A DNA stretch of 64,000 nt, from assembly GCA_963834685.1 (NCBI GenBank), contig CAWICW010000025.1, positions 30,185-94,184 on the forward strand, read 5' to 3'. Position 1 is the stretch's first letter. Each line of letters opens with the position of its first letter. Origin of the DNA: Palsa-504 sp963834685. Its GTDB lineage: Bacteria; Actinomycetota; Actinomycetes; Streptosporangiales; Streptosporangiaceae. Made by a program: the position numbers and the translations under genes. Shown here in pieces: positions 7,674-16,227 of the stretch. The notes beneath the pieces are model-generated. The model did not search any database. It saw nothing but the letters and a program-made list of their open reading frames with translations, and was not told the DNA's origin.

Positions 7674-8221
7674 ACAAGGACGACGGCGGCATGGTGAGCC
7701 CGTGGCGCGGGACGACGCCGGAACTGCTCATCGCGGCGGTGGCCGTCGCCGTGGCCGCCGTGGCCGGCTACGCGACGGCCGGCTGGGCGGGCCTGTCGGT
7801 GGTGGCCGTCGCGACCGCGGCGGGCGTGATGGTCCTGCTGCGCGCCCTGCTGCCGCAGCTCACGCCGGACGCCGCGAAGAAGGCCCGGGAGAAGCCGCGG
7901 GCCCGCACGCTGACCGGCTACTCGCACCGCAGGTTCGTCGTTCATAACGCGATGACCAGCCAGAACTACTACGACGTCGAGCTGCGGCCGGTGCTCGAGC
8001 ACCTGCTGGCGGCCCGGCTGGCCGAACGCCACGGCGTGCACCTGTACCAGGATCCGGCCGCGGCGCGCCGGGTGCTGTGCCGCAACCCGCGCGATGACCG
8101 CCTGTGGCGCTGGATCGACCCGGAGACCCGGCCGGAGACTCCAGCGCGGGAGGGCCCGGAGCGACGCGGTATCCCGCGACACACCCTGGCCCGCCTCATC
8201 GACCGATTGGAGAAACTTTGA
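7670..8221 (+). CDS. Uncharacterised membrane protein in MoxR/DUF58 operon
   Basis: A 183-residue protein with a hydrophobic hairpin at about residues 17-58 and a soluble C-terminal part containing the motif-like stretch TGYSHRRFVVHNAMTSQNYY and a conserved-looking basic/aspartate end (DDRLWRWIDP, LARLIDRLEKL). It starts at GTG 7670, overlapping the DUF4129 stop, and its TGA overlaps the MoxR ATG (TGATG), so translation is coupled on both sides. I do not recognise the family. Its tight position suggests a subunit or substrate of the MoxR machine. Confidence 0.75.
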   Translation: MNKDDGGMVSPWRGTTPELLIAAVAVAVAAVAGYATAGWAGLSVVAVATAAGVMVLLRALLPQLTPDAAKKAREKPRARTLTGYSHRRFVVHNAMTSQNYYDVELRPVLEHLLAARLAERHGVHLYQDPAAARRVLCRNPRDDRLWRWIDPETRPETPAREGPERRGIPRHTLARLIDRLEKL

Positions 8222-9228
8222 TGGGCCCCGAAGAAGCCGCGGCGAGCTGCTCGGCCATCTTGGCGGAACTCGAGCGTGCGGTCGTCGGCCGCCGCCGGAC
8301 CCTGGAGCTGGTCCTGGTCGGCGTCCTGGCCGGCGGCCACGTCCTGCTCGAGGACCTGCCCGGGCTGGGCAAGACCCTTATCGCCCGGTCGTTCGCGAAG
8401 GTGCTCGGACTGGACTTCGCCCGCATCCAGTTCACCCCGGACCTGCTGCCCTCCGACGTGGTCGGCGCGCCGCTGTACGACCAGCGGTCGGCCGATATGG
8501 TGTTCCGCCCGGGACCGGTGTTCACCCAGTTGCTGCTGGCCGACGAGATCAACCGGACGCCGCCCAAGACCCAGGCGGCGCTGCTCGAGGCGATGGGCGA
8601 GGGGCAGGTGAGCGTGGACGGGCAGACCCGCAAGCTGCCCCAGCCGTTCATCGTGCTGGCCACCGATAACCCGATCGAGTACGAGGGCACCTACGAGCTG
8701 CCCGAGGCCCAGCTCGACCGGTTCCTTATGCGGCTGCGCCTGGGCTACCTGAGCACCGGCGACGAAACCGACATGCTCCGGCGGCGGGTGGCCCGGACCA
8801 CCGAGTACACGGAGCTCAACTCGGTGACCAGCCCGGACGGGGTGCTGGCCATGCGGGACTCGCTCGAGCAGGTGGAGATCAGCGCCGACCTGCTCGACTA
8901 CATCGTGGCCATCGTCCAGGCGACCAGGAACGACGCTCAGGTCCAGGTCGGCGCGAGTCCGCGCGGCGGCCTGGCCCTGGTCCAGCTAGCCCGCGGCCAG
9001 GCGGTACTGAACCAGCGCGACTACGTGGTCCCCGACGACATCAAGCAGGTGGCGGTGCCCGCGCTGGCGCACCGGGTCACGCTGCGGCCCGAGCTATGGG
9101 TCCGCCAGGTCTCGGCTGACGAGGTGGTGGCCAAGCTGCTCGCGGCCGTGCCCACGCCGAAGACCGACCCGAGCCCCAAAGCCGCCCGGGCCAGCGGCCG
9201 CGAGCAGGCATCCGCGGTCACCGGCTGA
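8221..9228 (+). CDS. MoxR-type AAA+ ATPase
   Basis: Residues 44-52 (EDLPGLGKT) are Walker A, 104-111 (LLLADEIN) Walker B, followed by the MoxR-typical RTPPKTQAALLEAMGEGQVS, the sensor-1 block LATDNPIEYEGTYELPEAQLDRF and the C-terminal lid ASPRGGLALVQLA. The length of 335 residues is typical. MoxR ATPases act as chaperone-like remodelers, often loading metal or assembling complexes with vWA/DUF58 partners. It is coupled by overlapping codons to the unknown gene upstream and DUF58 downstream. Confidence 0.95.
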   Translation: MGPEEAAASCSAILAELERAVVGRRRTLELVLVGVLAGGHVLLEDLPGLGKTLIARSFAKVLGLDFARIQFTPDLLPSDVVGAPLYDQRSADMVFRPGPVFTQLLLADEINRTPPKTQAALLEAMGEGQVSVDGQTRKLPQPFIVLATDNPIEYEGTYELPEAQLDRFLMRLRLGYLSTGDETDMLRRRVARTTEYTELNSVTSPDGVLAMRDSLEQVEISADLLDYIVAIVQATRNDAQVQVGASPRGGLALVQLARGQAVLNQRDYVVPDDIKQVAVPALAHRVTLRPELWVRQVSADEVVAKLLAAVPTPKTDPSPKAARASGREQASAVTG

Positions 9229-10544
9229 TGTCGGATCTCGCGGGGGGTTCCGGGGGGTCGTCCCCCCGGGCCAGCACAGCCAGCCTGCAGTGGCGGTCGT
9301 CCCGGCATGCCCGCCGCCTGCTCACGCTGGGCCTGGCCGCGCTGTTCATCGCGACCGTGGCCCGGCGCCCGGAGTTCGCGGGACTGGCCGCCCCGGCGTT
9401 GCTGCTGCTGGCGGCCGGGCGCGGCCAGCGGCGGCCGCCGCGGGTCAGCCTGCAGGCCCGGCCCAGCACCCGGCGGGCCTTCGAGGGCGAACTGGTGGCG
9501 ATCGACGTGCAGGTCGAGGGCCAGGGCGGGTGCAGCGTACGGTGGACCTGGCACCCGGGCCGGGAGATCGAGCCGGCCGACGCCGCGGCCGCCGACGGGC
9601 CGCGGGCCCGCTTCACCTTCGCCCCGCAGCGCTGGGGGCGACGGCAGATCGGCACCGTGGACGTGGTGCTGCGCGACCGCTGGCGGCTGGCCGAAGGCCA
9701 CCTGAGCGTGGACCTGCCCACGCTGGACTGCTACCCGGCCCCGGCGCAGCAGCGGACCCAGGTGGTGCTCGGCCGGCTGCCAAACCGGCTCGGGGAGCAC
9801 GCGGCGCGGGCGTTCGGCGAGGGCATCGAGTTCGCCGGCGTCCGCGAGTACGTGCCCGGTGACCGGCAGCGCAGCATCAACTGGCCGGCCAGCACCCGAC
9901 GCGGACGGCTACAGGTGAACACGTTCGCCGCCGAGCGCTCGCAGGACGTGGTACTGCTGGTCGACGGCACCTCGGACGTGGGCGAGCCGGGGTCATCGGC
10001 GCTGGACCTCGCGCTGCGCGGCGCGGCGGCCGCGGCCCGCGCGTACCTGGACGCCCGGGACCGGGTGGGCGTGATCACCTATCACTGGGGCGCGGTCGGC
10101 TGGCTGGGGCCCGGGCTGGGCCGACGGCAGGTGTACCGGATCATCGACTCGATGCTGGCCAGCGAGCGGGGTGCCGAAGGACCGGCTGGGGCGGCGCACG
10201 GGACGAGCATGCGCAGGTTGCCGCGGGCCGCGCTGCCCCCGGGCGCGCTGGTCGTGGTGTTCAGCCCGCTGCTGGACCAGCGGTTCGTCGAGACGCTGCG
10301 GGACATGCGCGAGCGCGGCTTCACCATCTTGGTGGTGGACGTGCTCAACGCCGACCCGCCGGCCCGGCCCCGGAGTACGGACCGGATGGCCCGGCGGATC
10401 TGGCGGATGGAACAGGAGGCGATCAGGTTCTCGCTGCGCGAGCTGGGCGTCCCGGTGGTGCACTGGGACGGGATCCAGTCCCTGGACCTGCCGCTGGCCC
10501 GCTATACCCGCCGGCCGCTGATCGCCTCGGGGTCGCGCCGGTGA
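9228..10544 (+). CDS. DUF58 (vWA-like) membrane protein
   Basis: The 438-residue protein has two hydrophobic segments (about 33-62), a beta-rich region, and the DUF58 signature EYVPGDRQRSINWPAS near residues 206-221, followed by a vWA-like strand (VVLLVDGTSDV) with a degenerate MIDAS (DGTSD). It should partner the MoxR ATPase. The N-terminal Gly/Ser stretch (residues 5-15) is encoded by a GC-rich palindrome that looks like a repeat insertion. The start ATG overlaps the MoxR TGA. Confidence 0.9.
   Translation: MSDLAGGSGGSSPRASTASLQWRSSRHARRLLTLGLAALFIATVARRPEFAGLAAPALLLLAAGRGQRRPPRVSLQARPSTRRAFEGELVAIDVQVEGQGGCSVRWTWHPGREIEPADAAAADGPRARFTFAPQRWGRRQIGTVDVVLRDRWRLAEGHLSVDLPTLDCYPAPAQQRTQVVLGRLPNRLGEHAARAFGEGIEFAGVREYVPGDRQRSINWPASTRRGRLQVNTFAAERSQDVVLLVDGTSDVGEPGSSALDLALRGAAAAARAYLDARDRVGVITYHWGAVGWLGPGLGRRQVYRIIDSMLASERGAEGPAGAAHGTSMRRLPRAALPPGALVVVFSPLLDQRFVETLRDMRERGFTILVVDVLNADPPARPRSTDRMARRIWRMEQEAIRFSLRELGVPVVHWDGIQSLDLPLARYTRRPLIASGSRR
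9240..9270. repeat. REP-like G/C palindrome, copy B, inside the DUF58 gene
   Basis: The sequence reads GCGGGGGG-TTCC-GGGGGG-TCG-TCCCCCC-GGG and can fold as a stem of G and C runs around TCG. It aligns closely with 45214-45244. It encodes low-complexity residues 5-15 of the DUF58 protein without a frameshift. Confidence 0.5.
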
Positions 10545-11173
10545 CCCGCGCCGTCGGCCCTGTGCAGGTAGGCCCGGTCGTCATCGGCCCGGTGGACGCG
10601 GGCACGGTCGCCATCCGGACCGCCGCGGCCCTGCTCGGCGCGGGCTGCGTGATCTGGGCCGCCGCGCCGCTGGTGCACCAGGGCTGGGCCAACCTGGCCC
10701 TGGTCCTGGCCATCGTCGGGGTGGCCGCGGGCGCGCTGCGCCTGGTTCTGGCTGGGGTCCCGATGCCCGAGGATGTCTTCCTGCTGCCCGCGCCGCTGCG
10801 GGCCTGGCTCTGGTTCCTGGAGGTCCTCCGCCGGGTGCCCTGGGAGGAGGGCGCGGTCATCGCCCTGGTGTGGCTGGAGGTCATGCACAGCTCCCGGCCG
10901 TGGCATACCGCGTTCCTCGGCGCCGCGCTCATCGCCTACCTGCTCGCCACCCACCTGGCCGAGTCCGACGCCTCCCCCGGGGTGCTCCGGCCGCAGGTGC
11001 GGGTGCTGGCCGTGGGGGCGGGCCTGCTCGCGCTCGGCGCGGCCGCCGGGATGCTGCCCGCGACCGGACCAGGCCCGGGCTCGGCGCTGCTGCGGCTGGT
11101 AGCGGCGGGCGCGCTCATCGCCGCCGCCGCCTTGGTGCTGCCCTACGTGGCCCCGTCCGGCGCCGGGGACTAA
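10541..11173 (+). CDS. Uncharacterised polytopic membrane protein, last gene of MoxR operon
   Basis: A 210-residue protein with about five or six hydrophobic segments (roughly 20-40, 43-62, 80-105, 118-135, 142-165, 170-200) and few polar loops. GTG at 10541 overlaps the DUF58 TGA (GTGA). I do not recognise a named family. The operon context suggests a membrane scaffold for the MoxR/DUF58 complex. A 171-bp gap to the next gene ends the operon. Confidence 0.75.
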   Translation: MTRAVGPVQVGPVVIGPVDAGTVAIRTAAALLGAGCVIWAAAPLVHQGWANLALVLAIVGVAAGALRLVLAGVPMPEDVFLLPAPLRAWLWFLEVLRRVPWEEGAVIALVWLEVMHSSRPWHTAFLGAALIAYLLATHLAESDASPGVLRPQVRVLAVGAGLLALGAAAGMLPATGPGPGSALLRLVAAGALIAAAALVLPYVAPSGAGD

Positions 11174-11222
11174 GCGGCCCGGGGGCGGGCGGCTGGGCTA
11201 CCCCGGGGGCGAGGGCAGGCCG

Positions 11223-11238
11223 TTGTAGGGATATACAA
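11223..11238. promoter_or_regulatory. Inverted repeat TTGTA-N6-TACAA upstream of the pyrimidine operon
   Basis: TTGTA at 11223-11227 and TACAA at 11234-11238 form a perfect 5-bp arm pair in an AT-rich pocket (TTGTAGGGATATACAA), about 105 bp before the first start codon. The spacing resembles GntR-family operators. No GntR gene is in the window. Confidence 0.45.
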
Positions 11239-11344
11239 GGGGGTGCGGTAATAGCGGTGTCTTCTTGGGCCCTGGCGGGTTACGACGAGGCTGGTCAGGC
11301 GGGAAGATGGGGATTCACGCCAGATATCAGGAGGGCAGGAGCCG

Positions 11345-12187
11345 ATGGCTGAGATCGTCCGGGCCGGGCTTATCCAGCAGCGCTGGACCGGGGACAAGGA
11401 ATCGATGATCGCGGCGGCGGTGGACCATATCCGGACCGCGGCCTCGGCCGGCGCGCAGGTGGTGTGCCTGCAGGAACTGTTCTACGGGCCGTACTTCTGC
11501 CAGGTGCAAGACGCCGACTACTACTCCTACACCGAAGCCATCCCGGACGGGCCGACCACCCGGCTGCTGCAGGACGTGGCACGGCAGCACACCATCGTGA
11601 TCGTCGCGCCGATGTACGAGGAAGAGCACCCGGGCATCTACTACAACACCGCGGCGGTGATCGACGCCGACGGCAGTTACCTGGGCAAGTACCGCAAGAC
11701 GCACATCCCCCAGGTCAAGGGGTTCTGGGAGAAGTTCTATTTCCGGCCGGGCAACATGGGCTACCCGGTGTTCGACACCGCGGCGGGCCGGATCGGCGTG
11801 TACATCTGCTACGACCGGCACTTCCCCGAGGGCTGGCGGGCGCTCGGCCTGGCCGGCGCGCGGATCGTGTTCAACCCGTCGGCCACCAGCCGGGGTCTGT
11901 CCCAGTACCTGTGGCGGCTCGAGCAGCCCGCCTCCGCGGTGGCCAACGAGTACTTCATCGGGGCGATCAACCGGGTCGGCATCGAGCCGCTCGGCGACAA
12001 CGACTTCTACGGCCAGACCTACTTCGTGGACCCGCGCGGCCAGCTCGTGGGCGACGCCGCCGCCGACGACAAGGACGAGGTGGTGGTCCGGGACCTGGAC
12101 ATGGGCCAGCTGGCCGAGGTCCGGAACCTGTGGCAGTTCTACCGCGACCGCCGCCCCGACCAGTACGAGACGCTGGTCCAGCCATGA
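11345..12187 (+). CDS. Nitrilase-superfamily amidohydrolase (beta-ureidopropionase/N-carbamoyl hydrolase type)
   Basis: The catalytic triad of the nitrilase superfamily is visible: E44 (LQELFYGPYF), K118 (GKYRKTHIP) and C155 (VYICYDRHFPE). The 280-residue length fits N-carbamoyl-amino-acid or beta-ureidopropionate hydrolases. It would release ammonia and CO2 from N-carbamoyl-beta-alanine made by the next enzyme. The AGGAGG region upstream of 11345 supports the start. The ATGA overlap with dihydropyrimidinase shows coupled translation. Confidence 0.9.
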   Translation: MAEIVRAGLIQQRWTGDKESMIAAAVDHIRTAASAGAQVVCLQELFYGPYFCQVQDADYYSYTEAIPDGPTTRLLQDVARQHTIVIVAPMYEEEHPGIYYNTAAVIDADGSYLGKYRKTHIPQVKGFWEKFYFRPGNMGYPVFDTAAGRIGVYICYDRHFPEGWRALGLAGARIVFNPSATSRGLSQYLWRLEQPASAVANEYFIGAINRVGIEPLGDNDFYGQTYFVDPRGQLVGDAAADDKDEVVVRDLDMGQLAEVRNLWQFYRDRRPDQYETLVQP

Positions 12188-13581
12188 GCACGCTGATCGC
12201 CGGCGGGACGGTGGTGACGGCGTCCGGGACGCTGGACGCCGACGTGCTGGTCGAGGGCGAGAAGATCGCCGTGGTCCTGGCCCGAAGGCCGGGCCTGCAG
12301 GTCAGCATGACCGCGGACCGGATCATCGACGCCACGGGCAGGTACGTGCTGCCCGGCGGGATCGACGTGCACACGCACATGGAGATGCCGTTCGGCGGCA
12401 CGTTCTCCGCGGATACGTTCGAGACCGGCACCCGGGCCGCGGCCTGGGGCGGCACCACGACGATCGTCGACTTCGCGGTCCAGGCCAAGGGCACCTCGCT
12501 GCTGGCCACCCTGGACAAGTGGCACGCCAAGGCGGATGGCAACTGCGCGATCGACTACGGCTTCCACATGATCGTCTCCGACGTCAACGACACGACGCTC
12601 AAGGAGATGGACGCCTGCATCGCCGCCGGGGTGAACAGCTTCAAGATGTTCATGGCCTATCCCGGCGTGTTCTACGCCACCGACGGGGAGATCCTGCTGG
12701 CCATGCAGCAGGCCGCCCGCTCCGGCGCGACGGTGATGATGCACGCGGAGAACGGCATCGCCATCGACCAGCTGGTCGCGCAGGCGCTCGCGGCGGGCCG
12801 CACAGAGCCGCTATACCACGGCCTGACCCGGCCGCCCGAGCTCGAGGGCGAGGCGACGTCCCGGGCCATCACGCTGGCCAAGGTGGCGGACTGCCCGCTG
12901 TACATCGTGCACCTGTCGGCCACGCAGGCGCTCGCGGCGGTGGCCGAGGCCAGGGACACCGGCCAGAACGTGTTCGCCGAGACCTGCCCGCAGTACCTGT
13001 TCCTGTCCCTGGACGACCTGGCCCGGCCGGACTTCGAGGGCGCCAAATTCGTCTGCTCCCCGCCGCTGCGGCCCAAGGACCACCAGGATTCGCTGTGGCG
13101 GGGACTGCGGACCAACGACCTGTCGGTGGTATCGACCGACCACTGCCCGTTCTGCTTCAAGGACCAGAAGGAACTGGGCCGGGGCGACTTCTCCAAGATC
13201 CCGAACGGGATGCCCGGCGTCGAGCACCGGATGGACCTGCTGCACGCCGGGGTGGTGGCGGGCCAGATGTCGCTGCCGCGCTGGGTAGAGGTGGCCTCGA
13301 CCACGCCGGCCAGGATGTTCGGCCTGTACCCGCGCAAGGGGGTCATCGCGCCCGGCTCGGACGCCGACATCGTGATCTACGATCCGCAGGCCCGGCAGAC
13401 GCTGTCGGCGGCGACCCACCACATGAACGTGGACTACTCCGCGTACGAGGGCCTGGAGATCACCGGCCGGGTGGTGACCACGCTGTCCCGCGGACGCGTG
13501 GTGATCGACGACGGCCAGTACCTGGGCAGCACGGGCCATGGCACGTTCCTGGCTCGCGGGCTGAATCAGTACCTGCTGTAG
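12184..13581 (+). CDS. hydA: Dihydropyrimidinase / D-hydantoinase
   Basis: A cyclic amidohydrolase of 465 residues that opens dihydrouracil or hydantoin rings. Binuclear metal ligands are visible: H63 and H65 in DVHTH, the carboxylated K154 in NSFKMFMAYPG, H187 in MMHAEN, a further His in IVHLSAT and the Asp in STDHCPF. An in-frame extension to 11464 is only antisense or overlap noise; the ATG at 12184 overlaps the preceding stop. With the amidohydrolase upstream it makes the second and third steps of reductive pyrimidine degradation. No dihydropyrimidine dehydrogenase is present here. Confidence 0.94.
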   Translation: MSTLIAGGTVVTASGTLDADVLVEGEKIAVVLARRPGLQVSMTADRIIDATGRYVLPGGIDVHTHMEMPFGGTFSADTFETGTRAAAWGGTTTIVDFAVQAKGTSLLATLDKWHAKADGNCAIDYGFHMIVSDVNDTTLKEMDACIAAGVNSFKMFMAYPGVFYATDGEILLAMQQAARSGATVMMHAENGIAIDQLVAQALAAGRTEPLYHGLTRPPELEGEATSRAITLAKVADCPLYIVHLSATQALAAVAEARDTGQNVFAETCPQYLFLSLDDLARPDFEGAKFVCSPPLRPKDHQDSLWRGLRTNDLSVVSTDHCPFCFKDQKELGRGDFSKIPNGMPGVEHRMDLLHAGVVAGQMSLPRWVEVASTTPARMFGLYPRKGVIAPGSDADIVIYDPQARQTLSAATHHMNVDYSAYEGLEITGRVVTTLSRGRVVIDDGQYLGSTGHGTFLARGLNQYLL

Positions 13582-13625
13582 CACGCACGACGCTCCGTTC
13601 GGTATCGGGGTTTTAAGGAGGGGTC

Positions 13626-14711
13626 ATGGAATTCGGGGTGGTCCTGCAGACGAACCCGCCCGCCAGCCGGGTGGTTGAGATGATGCAGCGGGCCGAGGAC
13701 GCGGGCTTCTCCTACGGGTGGACGTGGGACTCGCACGTGCTGTGGCAGGAGCCGTTCGTGATCTACTCGGCGGTCCTGGCCGCGACGTCGGCCCTGACCG
13801 TGGGGACGATGGTGACCAACCCGGGCACCAGGGACTGGTCGGTCACCGCGTCGCTGTTCGCGACGCTGAACGACATGTACGGCAACCGGACCGTGTGCGG
13901 GATCGGCCGCGGTGACTCGGCCCGGCGGGTGATCGGCCAGCCGCCCATGTCGCTGGCCACGCTGGCCTCGGCGATGACCGTGATCAAGGGCCTGGCCGAG
14001 GGGCGGGAGGTGACGCATCACGGCCAGTCGCTGCGGCTCCCGTGGGTGCGTGACGGCAAGCTGGAGATCTGGATGGCCGCGTACGGGCCGAGGGCGCTGC
14101 GGCTGGTGGGCGAGCAGGCCGACGGCTTCATCCTGCAGACCGCCGATCCGGACATCGCCCGCTGGACTATCGGCTCGGTGCGGGCGGCGGCGAAGGAGGC
14201 CGGACGTGACCCCGACGCGCTCACCATGTGCGTCGCGGCGCCCGCCTACGTGGGGACCGACCTGCCGCACCAGCGGGAGCAGCTGCGCTGGTTCGGCGGC
14301 ATGGTGGGCAATCACGTCGCGGACCTGGTGTCCAGGTACGGCACGGACGGGCCGGTGCCCAGCGCGCTGACCGACTACATCGCGGGCCGTGAGGGCTACG
14401 ACTACGCGCACCACGGCAAGTCCGACAACCCGGATGTGGACTTCGTGCCGGATGAGATCGTGGACCGGTTCTGCCTGCTCGGCCCGGCGTCCGCGCACGT
14501 GGACCGGCTGCGTGAGCTGGCCGAGGCCGGCGCCGACCAGTTCGCCCTGTACCTGATGCACGACCAGGAGGAGGACACCCTGGCCGCCTATGGCAGCCAG
14601 ATCATCCCGGCCCTGAGAGCGTTATTCAGTACCGGATCGCGAGTACGGGCCTTTCAGGCCCGTGCGAGCGGCCGGTGCAGGGCTACGGCGAGAAGCCGCG
14701 CGGGAATCTGA
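13626..14711 (+). CDS. Luciferase-like (LLM) flavin/F420-dependent oxidoreductase of the pyrimidine operon
   Basis: A 361-residue TIM-barrel oxidoreductase starting MEFGVVLQTNPP, with GWTWDSHVLW near residues 31-40, TNPGTRD and GIGRGDSARR (flavin or F420 phosphate-binding region), and AYGPRALRLVGEQADGFILQ. It resembles the Mer-like F420 subgroup that co-occurs with dihydropyrimidinase genes in Actinobacteria. Cofactor choice (F420 or FMN) is not settled by sequence. AAGGAGGG precedes the ATG. The last 30 residues (after QIIPALR) look unlike the family, are Arg/Ser-rich and overlap the convergent gene by 58 bp. Confidence 0.87.
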   Translation: MEFGVVLQTNPPASRVVEMMQRAEDAGFSYGWTWDSHVLWQEPFVIYSAVLAATSALTVGTMVTNPGTRDWSVTASLFATLNDMYGNRTVCGIGRGDSARRVIGQPPMSLATLASAMTVIKGLAEGREVTHHGQSLRLPWVRDGKLEIWMAAYGPRALRLVGEQADGFILQTADPDIARWTIGSVRAAAKEAGRDPDALTMCVAAPAYVGTDLPHQREQLRWFGGMVGNHVADLVSRYGTDGPVPSALTDYIAGREGYDYAHHGKSDNPDVDFVPDEIVDRFCLLGPASAHVDRLRELAEAGADQFALYLMHDQEEDTLAAYGSQIIPALRALFSTGSRVRAFQARASGRCRATARSRAGI

Positions 14712-16138
14712 ATAACCCGAACTATAAATAAGACACTGCCGGTGCTGGCCGAGGTGGACGCGGCCGGGGCGGGCACCAGGCCCTGGAGCTTGGGCAGCAC
14801 CTGCTGGTCGGCCAGCGCGATGGCTAGCTCGCCGGTGACGGTCGGATGCAGCGGCGCCGGGTCGTCCGGGCCCTGGACGTACGGGTCGGCGGTGCACAAC
14901 TCGTGGCCGGCGAACGGCGGGTCGGCCACCCCGAACCCGAAGGTCAGCGCGCCCTCGGCCAGCACCGTGTTGAGCTGGCCGAGGCGGGCCAGCAGTACCT
15001 TCTCCTTGGCCGCGGTGAGGCCGTAGCGGGCCAGGCAGCCGATGTTCGGGCCGAACGGCGAGTAGTACTGGTTGACCAGGACGGCAGGGCTGCCGGGCAG
15101 GTCGGCCAGGTCGCCCAGGAGCTGGTAGTAACTGCGGGTGAACGAGCCGAGCAGCTGGTCGAAGTACGCGGTGGACACCTTGTCGTTGCACACGGCACTG
15201 GCCGCGCACAGCCGGGTCATGATCGACCATTGGACGTCGTCCGCACCGACGCTGACGATGATCACCTTGGCGTGGGTGGCCCGCTCGGCCTCGGACAGCT
15301 GAGCCGGCGCCAGCTGCCCGTCGCCGAGTAGCTGCACGCCGAGCAGGCCGTTCTGGATCGTCGCGCCGCTGCAGGCCAGGTTCAGCACGTTCCAGTTGTT
15401 GACCGCGGCCAGGTCGGCGGCGTAGGACTGGCTGCTGCGGCCGCACGCGTGGTCCAGGGCGCTGGCGTTGGCCGCGACCGGGTTGCCCACCGCGGCGGCG
15501 GTCGAATCGCCGATCACGACCGCCTGCACTCCGGGCAGCGGCCGCGCGACGGGCCCGGGCGCGGCCTGGAGCGGGTCCGCGCCGACCAGGTCGTCGAGGG
15601 TCTTGACGCTACGCAGCACGCTGGGCGTGCTGCGGGCGGTCAGCAGCACGCCGCCGATGTTCACCGCTACGACGACGGCCAGTCCCGCTCCGACGGTCTT
15701 CAGCATGGCCAGGTGGGACTGCCTGCGTACCCCGGCCACCGCGATCAGCGCGACGACGGCGAAGCCGGCCGCGATGAGTGTCTCCCACACGAAGTAGCGG
15801 GTCCAGCCCTGGGCCAGCTGCTGGCTGAGGCTCAGCTTGAGCTCACGCGGGTCATCGGAGCGGAGCAGCTGGGCGACCTGCGGGTCGATGGTGATGTGGG
15901 TAAGTTGCAGCAGCGGGCGGATCGGGCCCTCGAACTGCGGCTTGGTCGGTATCACCTGGCCGAACAAGTCAAGCTCGCCCGGGCCCGACCAGCTGAGCGA
16001 CGGGATCGCCGCCCCGACCTGGGCCGTCTGGCCGGCCGCGGAGACGGTCTGCATGGGCGCGACCTGCAACGCCAGCCAGATCGAGCCGGCCGTGACGATC
16101 AGGAAAGTGGCGAGGTAGAAGACAGCCTTCCTGGTCAA
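14654..16138 (-). CDS. Membrane-anchored SGNH/GDSL-family hydrolase
   Basis: An N-terminal membrane helix (residues 7-28), an extracellular stretch, two more helices (about 118-138 and 148-170) and a C-terminal SGNH domain make up 494 residues. Block I is VVIGDSTAAAVGNP with the nucleophile Ser; the oxyanion region is ACSGAT; block III is SVGADDVQW, with Asp where Asn is usual; the late DDPAPLHPT gives the catalytic Asp/His. It probably acts as an esterase or acyl hydrolase on the outer face of the membrane. A final hydrophobic stretch (VLFIVRVIQIPARLLAVAL) may be a tail helix. Its 3' end overlaps the LLM gene. Confidence 0.82.
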   Translation of the reverse strand: MTRKAVFYLATFLIVTAGSIWLALQVAPMQTVSAAGQTAQVGAAIPSLSWSGPGELDLFGQVIPTKPQFEGPIRPLLQLTHITIDPQVAQLLRSDDPRELKLSLSQQLAQGWTRYFVWETLIAAGFAVVALIAVAGVRRQSHLAMLKTVGAGLAVVVAVNIGGVLLTARSTPSVLRSVKTLDDLVGADPLQAAPGPVARPLPGVQAVVIGDSTAAAVGNPVAANASALDHACGRSSQSYAADLAAVNNWNVLNLACSGATIQNGLLGVQLLGDGQLAPAQLSEAERATHAKVIIVSVGADDVQWSIMTRLCAASAVCNDKVSTAYFDQLLGSFTRSYYQLLGDLADLPGSPAVLVNQYYSPFGPNIGCLARYGLTAAKEKVLLARLGQLNTVLAEGALTFGFGVADPPFAGHELCTADPYVQGPDDPAPLHPTVTGELAIALADQQVLPKLQGLVPAPAASTSASTGSVLFIVRVIQIPARLLAVALHRPLARA

Positions 16139-16227
16139 CCGCAGGTATTTAGAAATCTCACGCTCCCCTTGATAACAAAGAGCCTGCGCTATTCACGCTA
16201 CCCGGGACGAGCCAGCGCCAACCCGGC

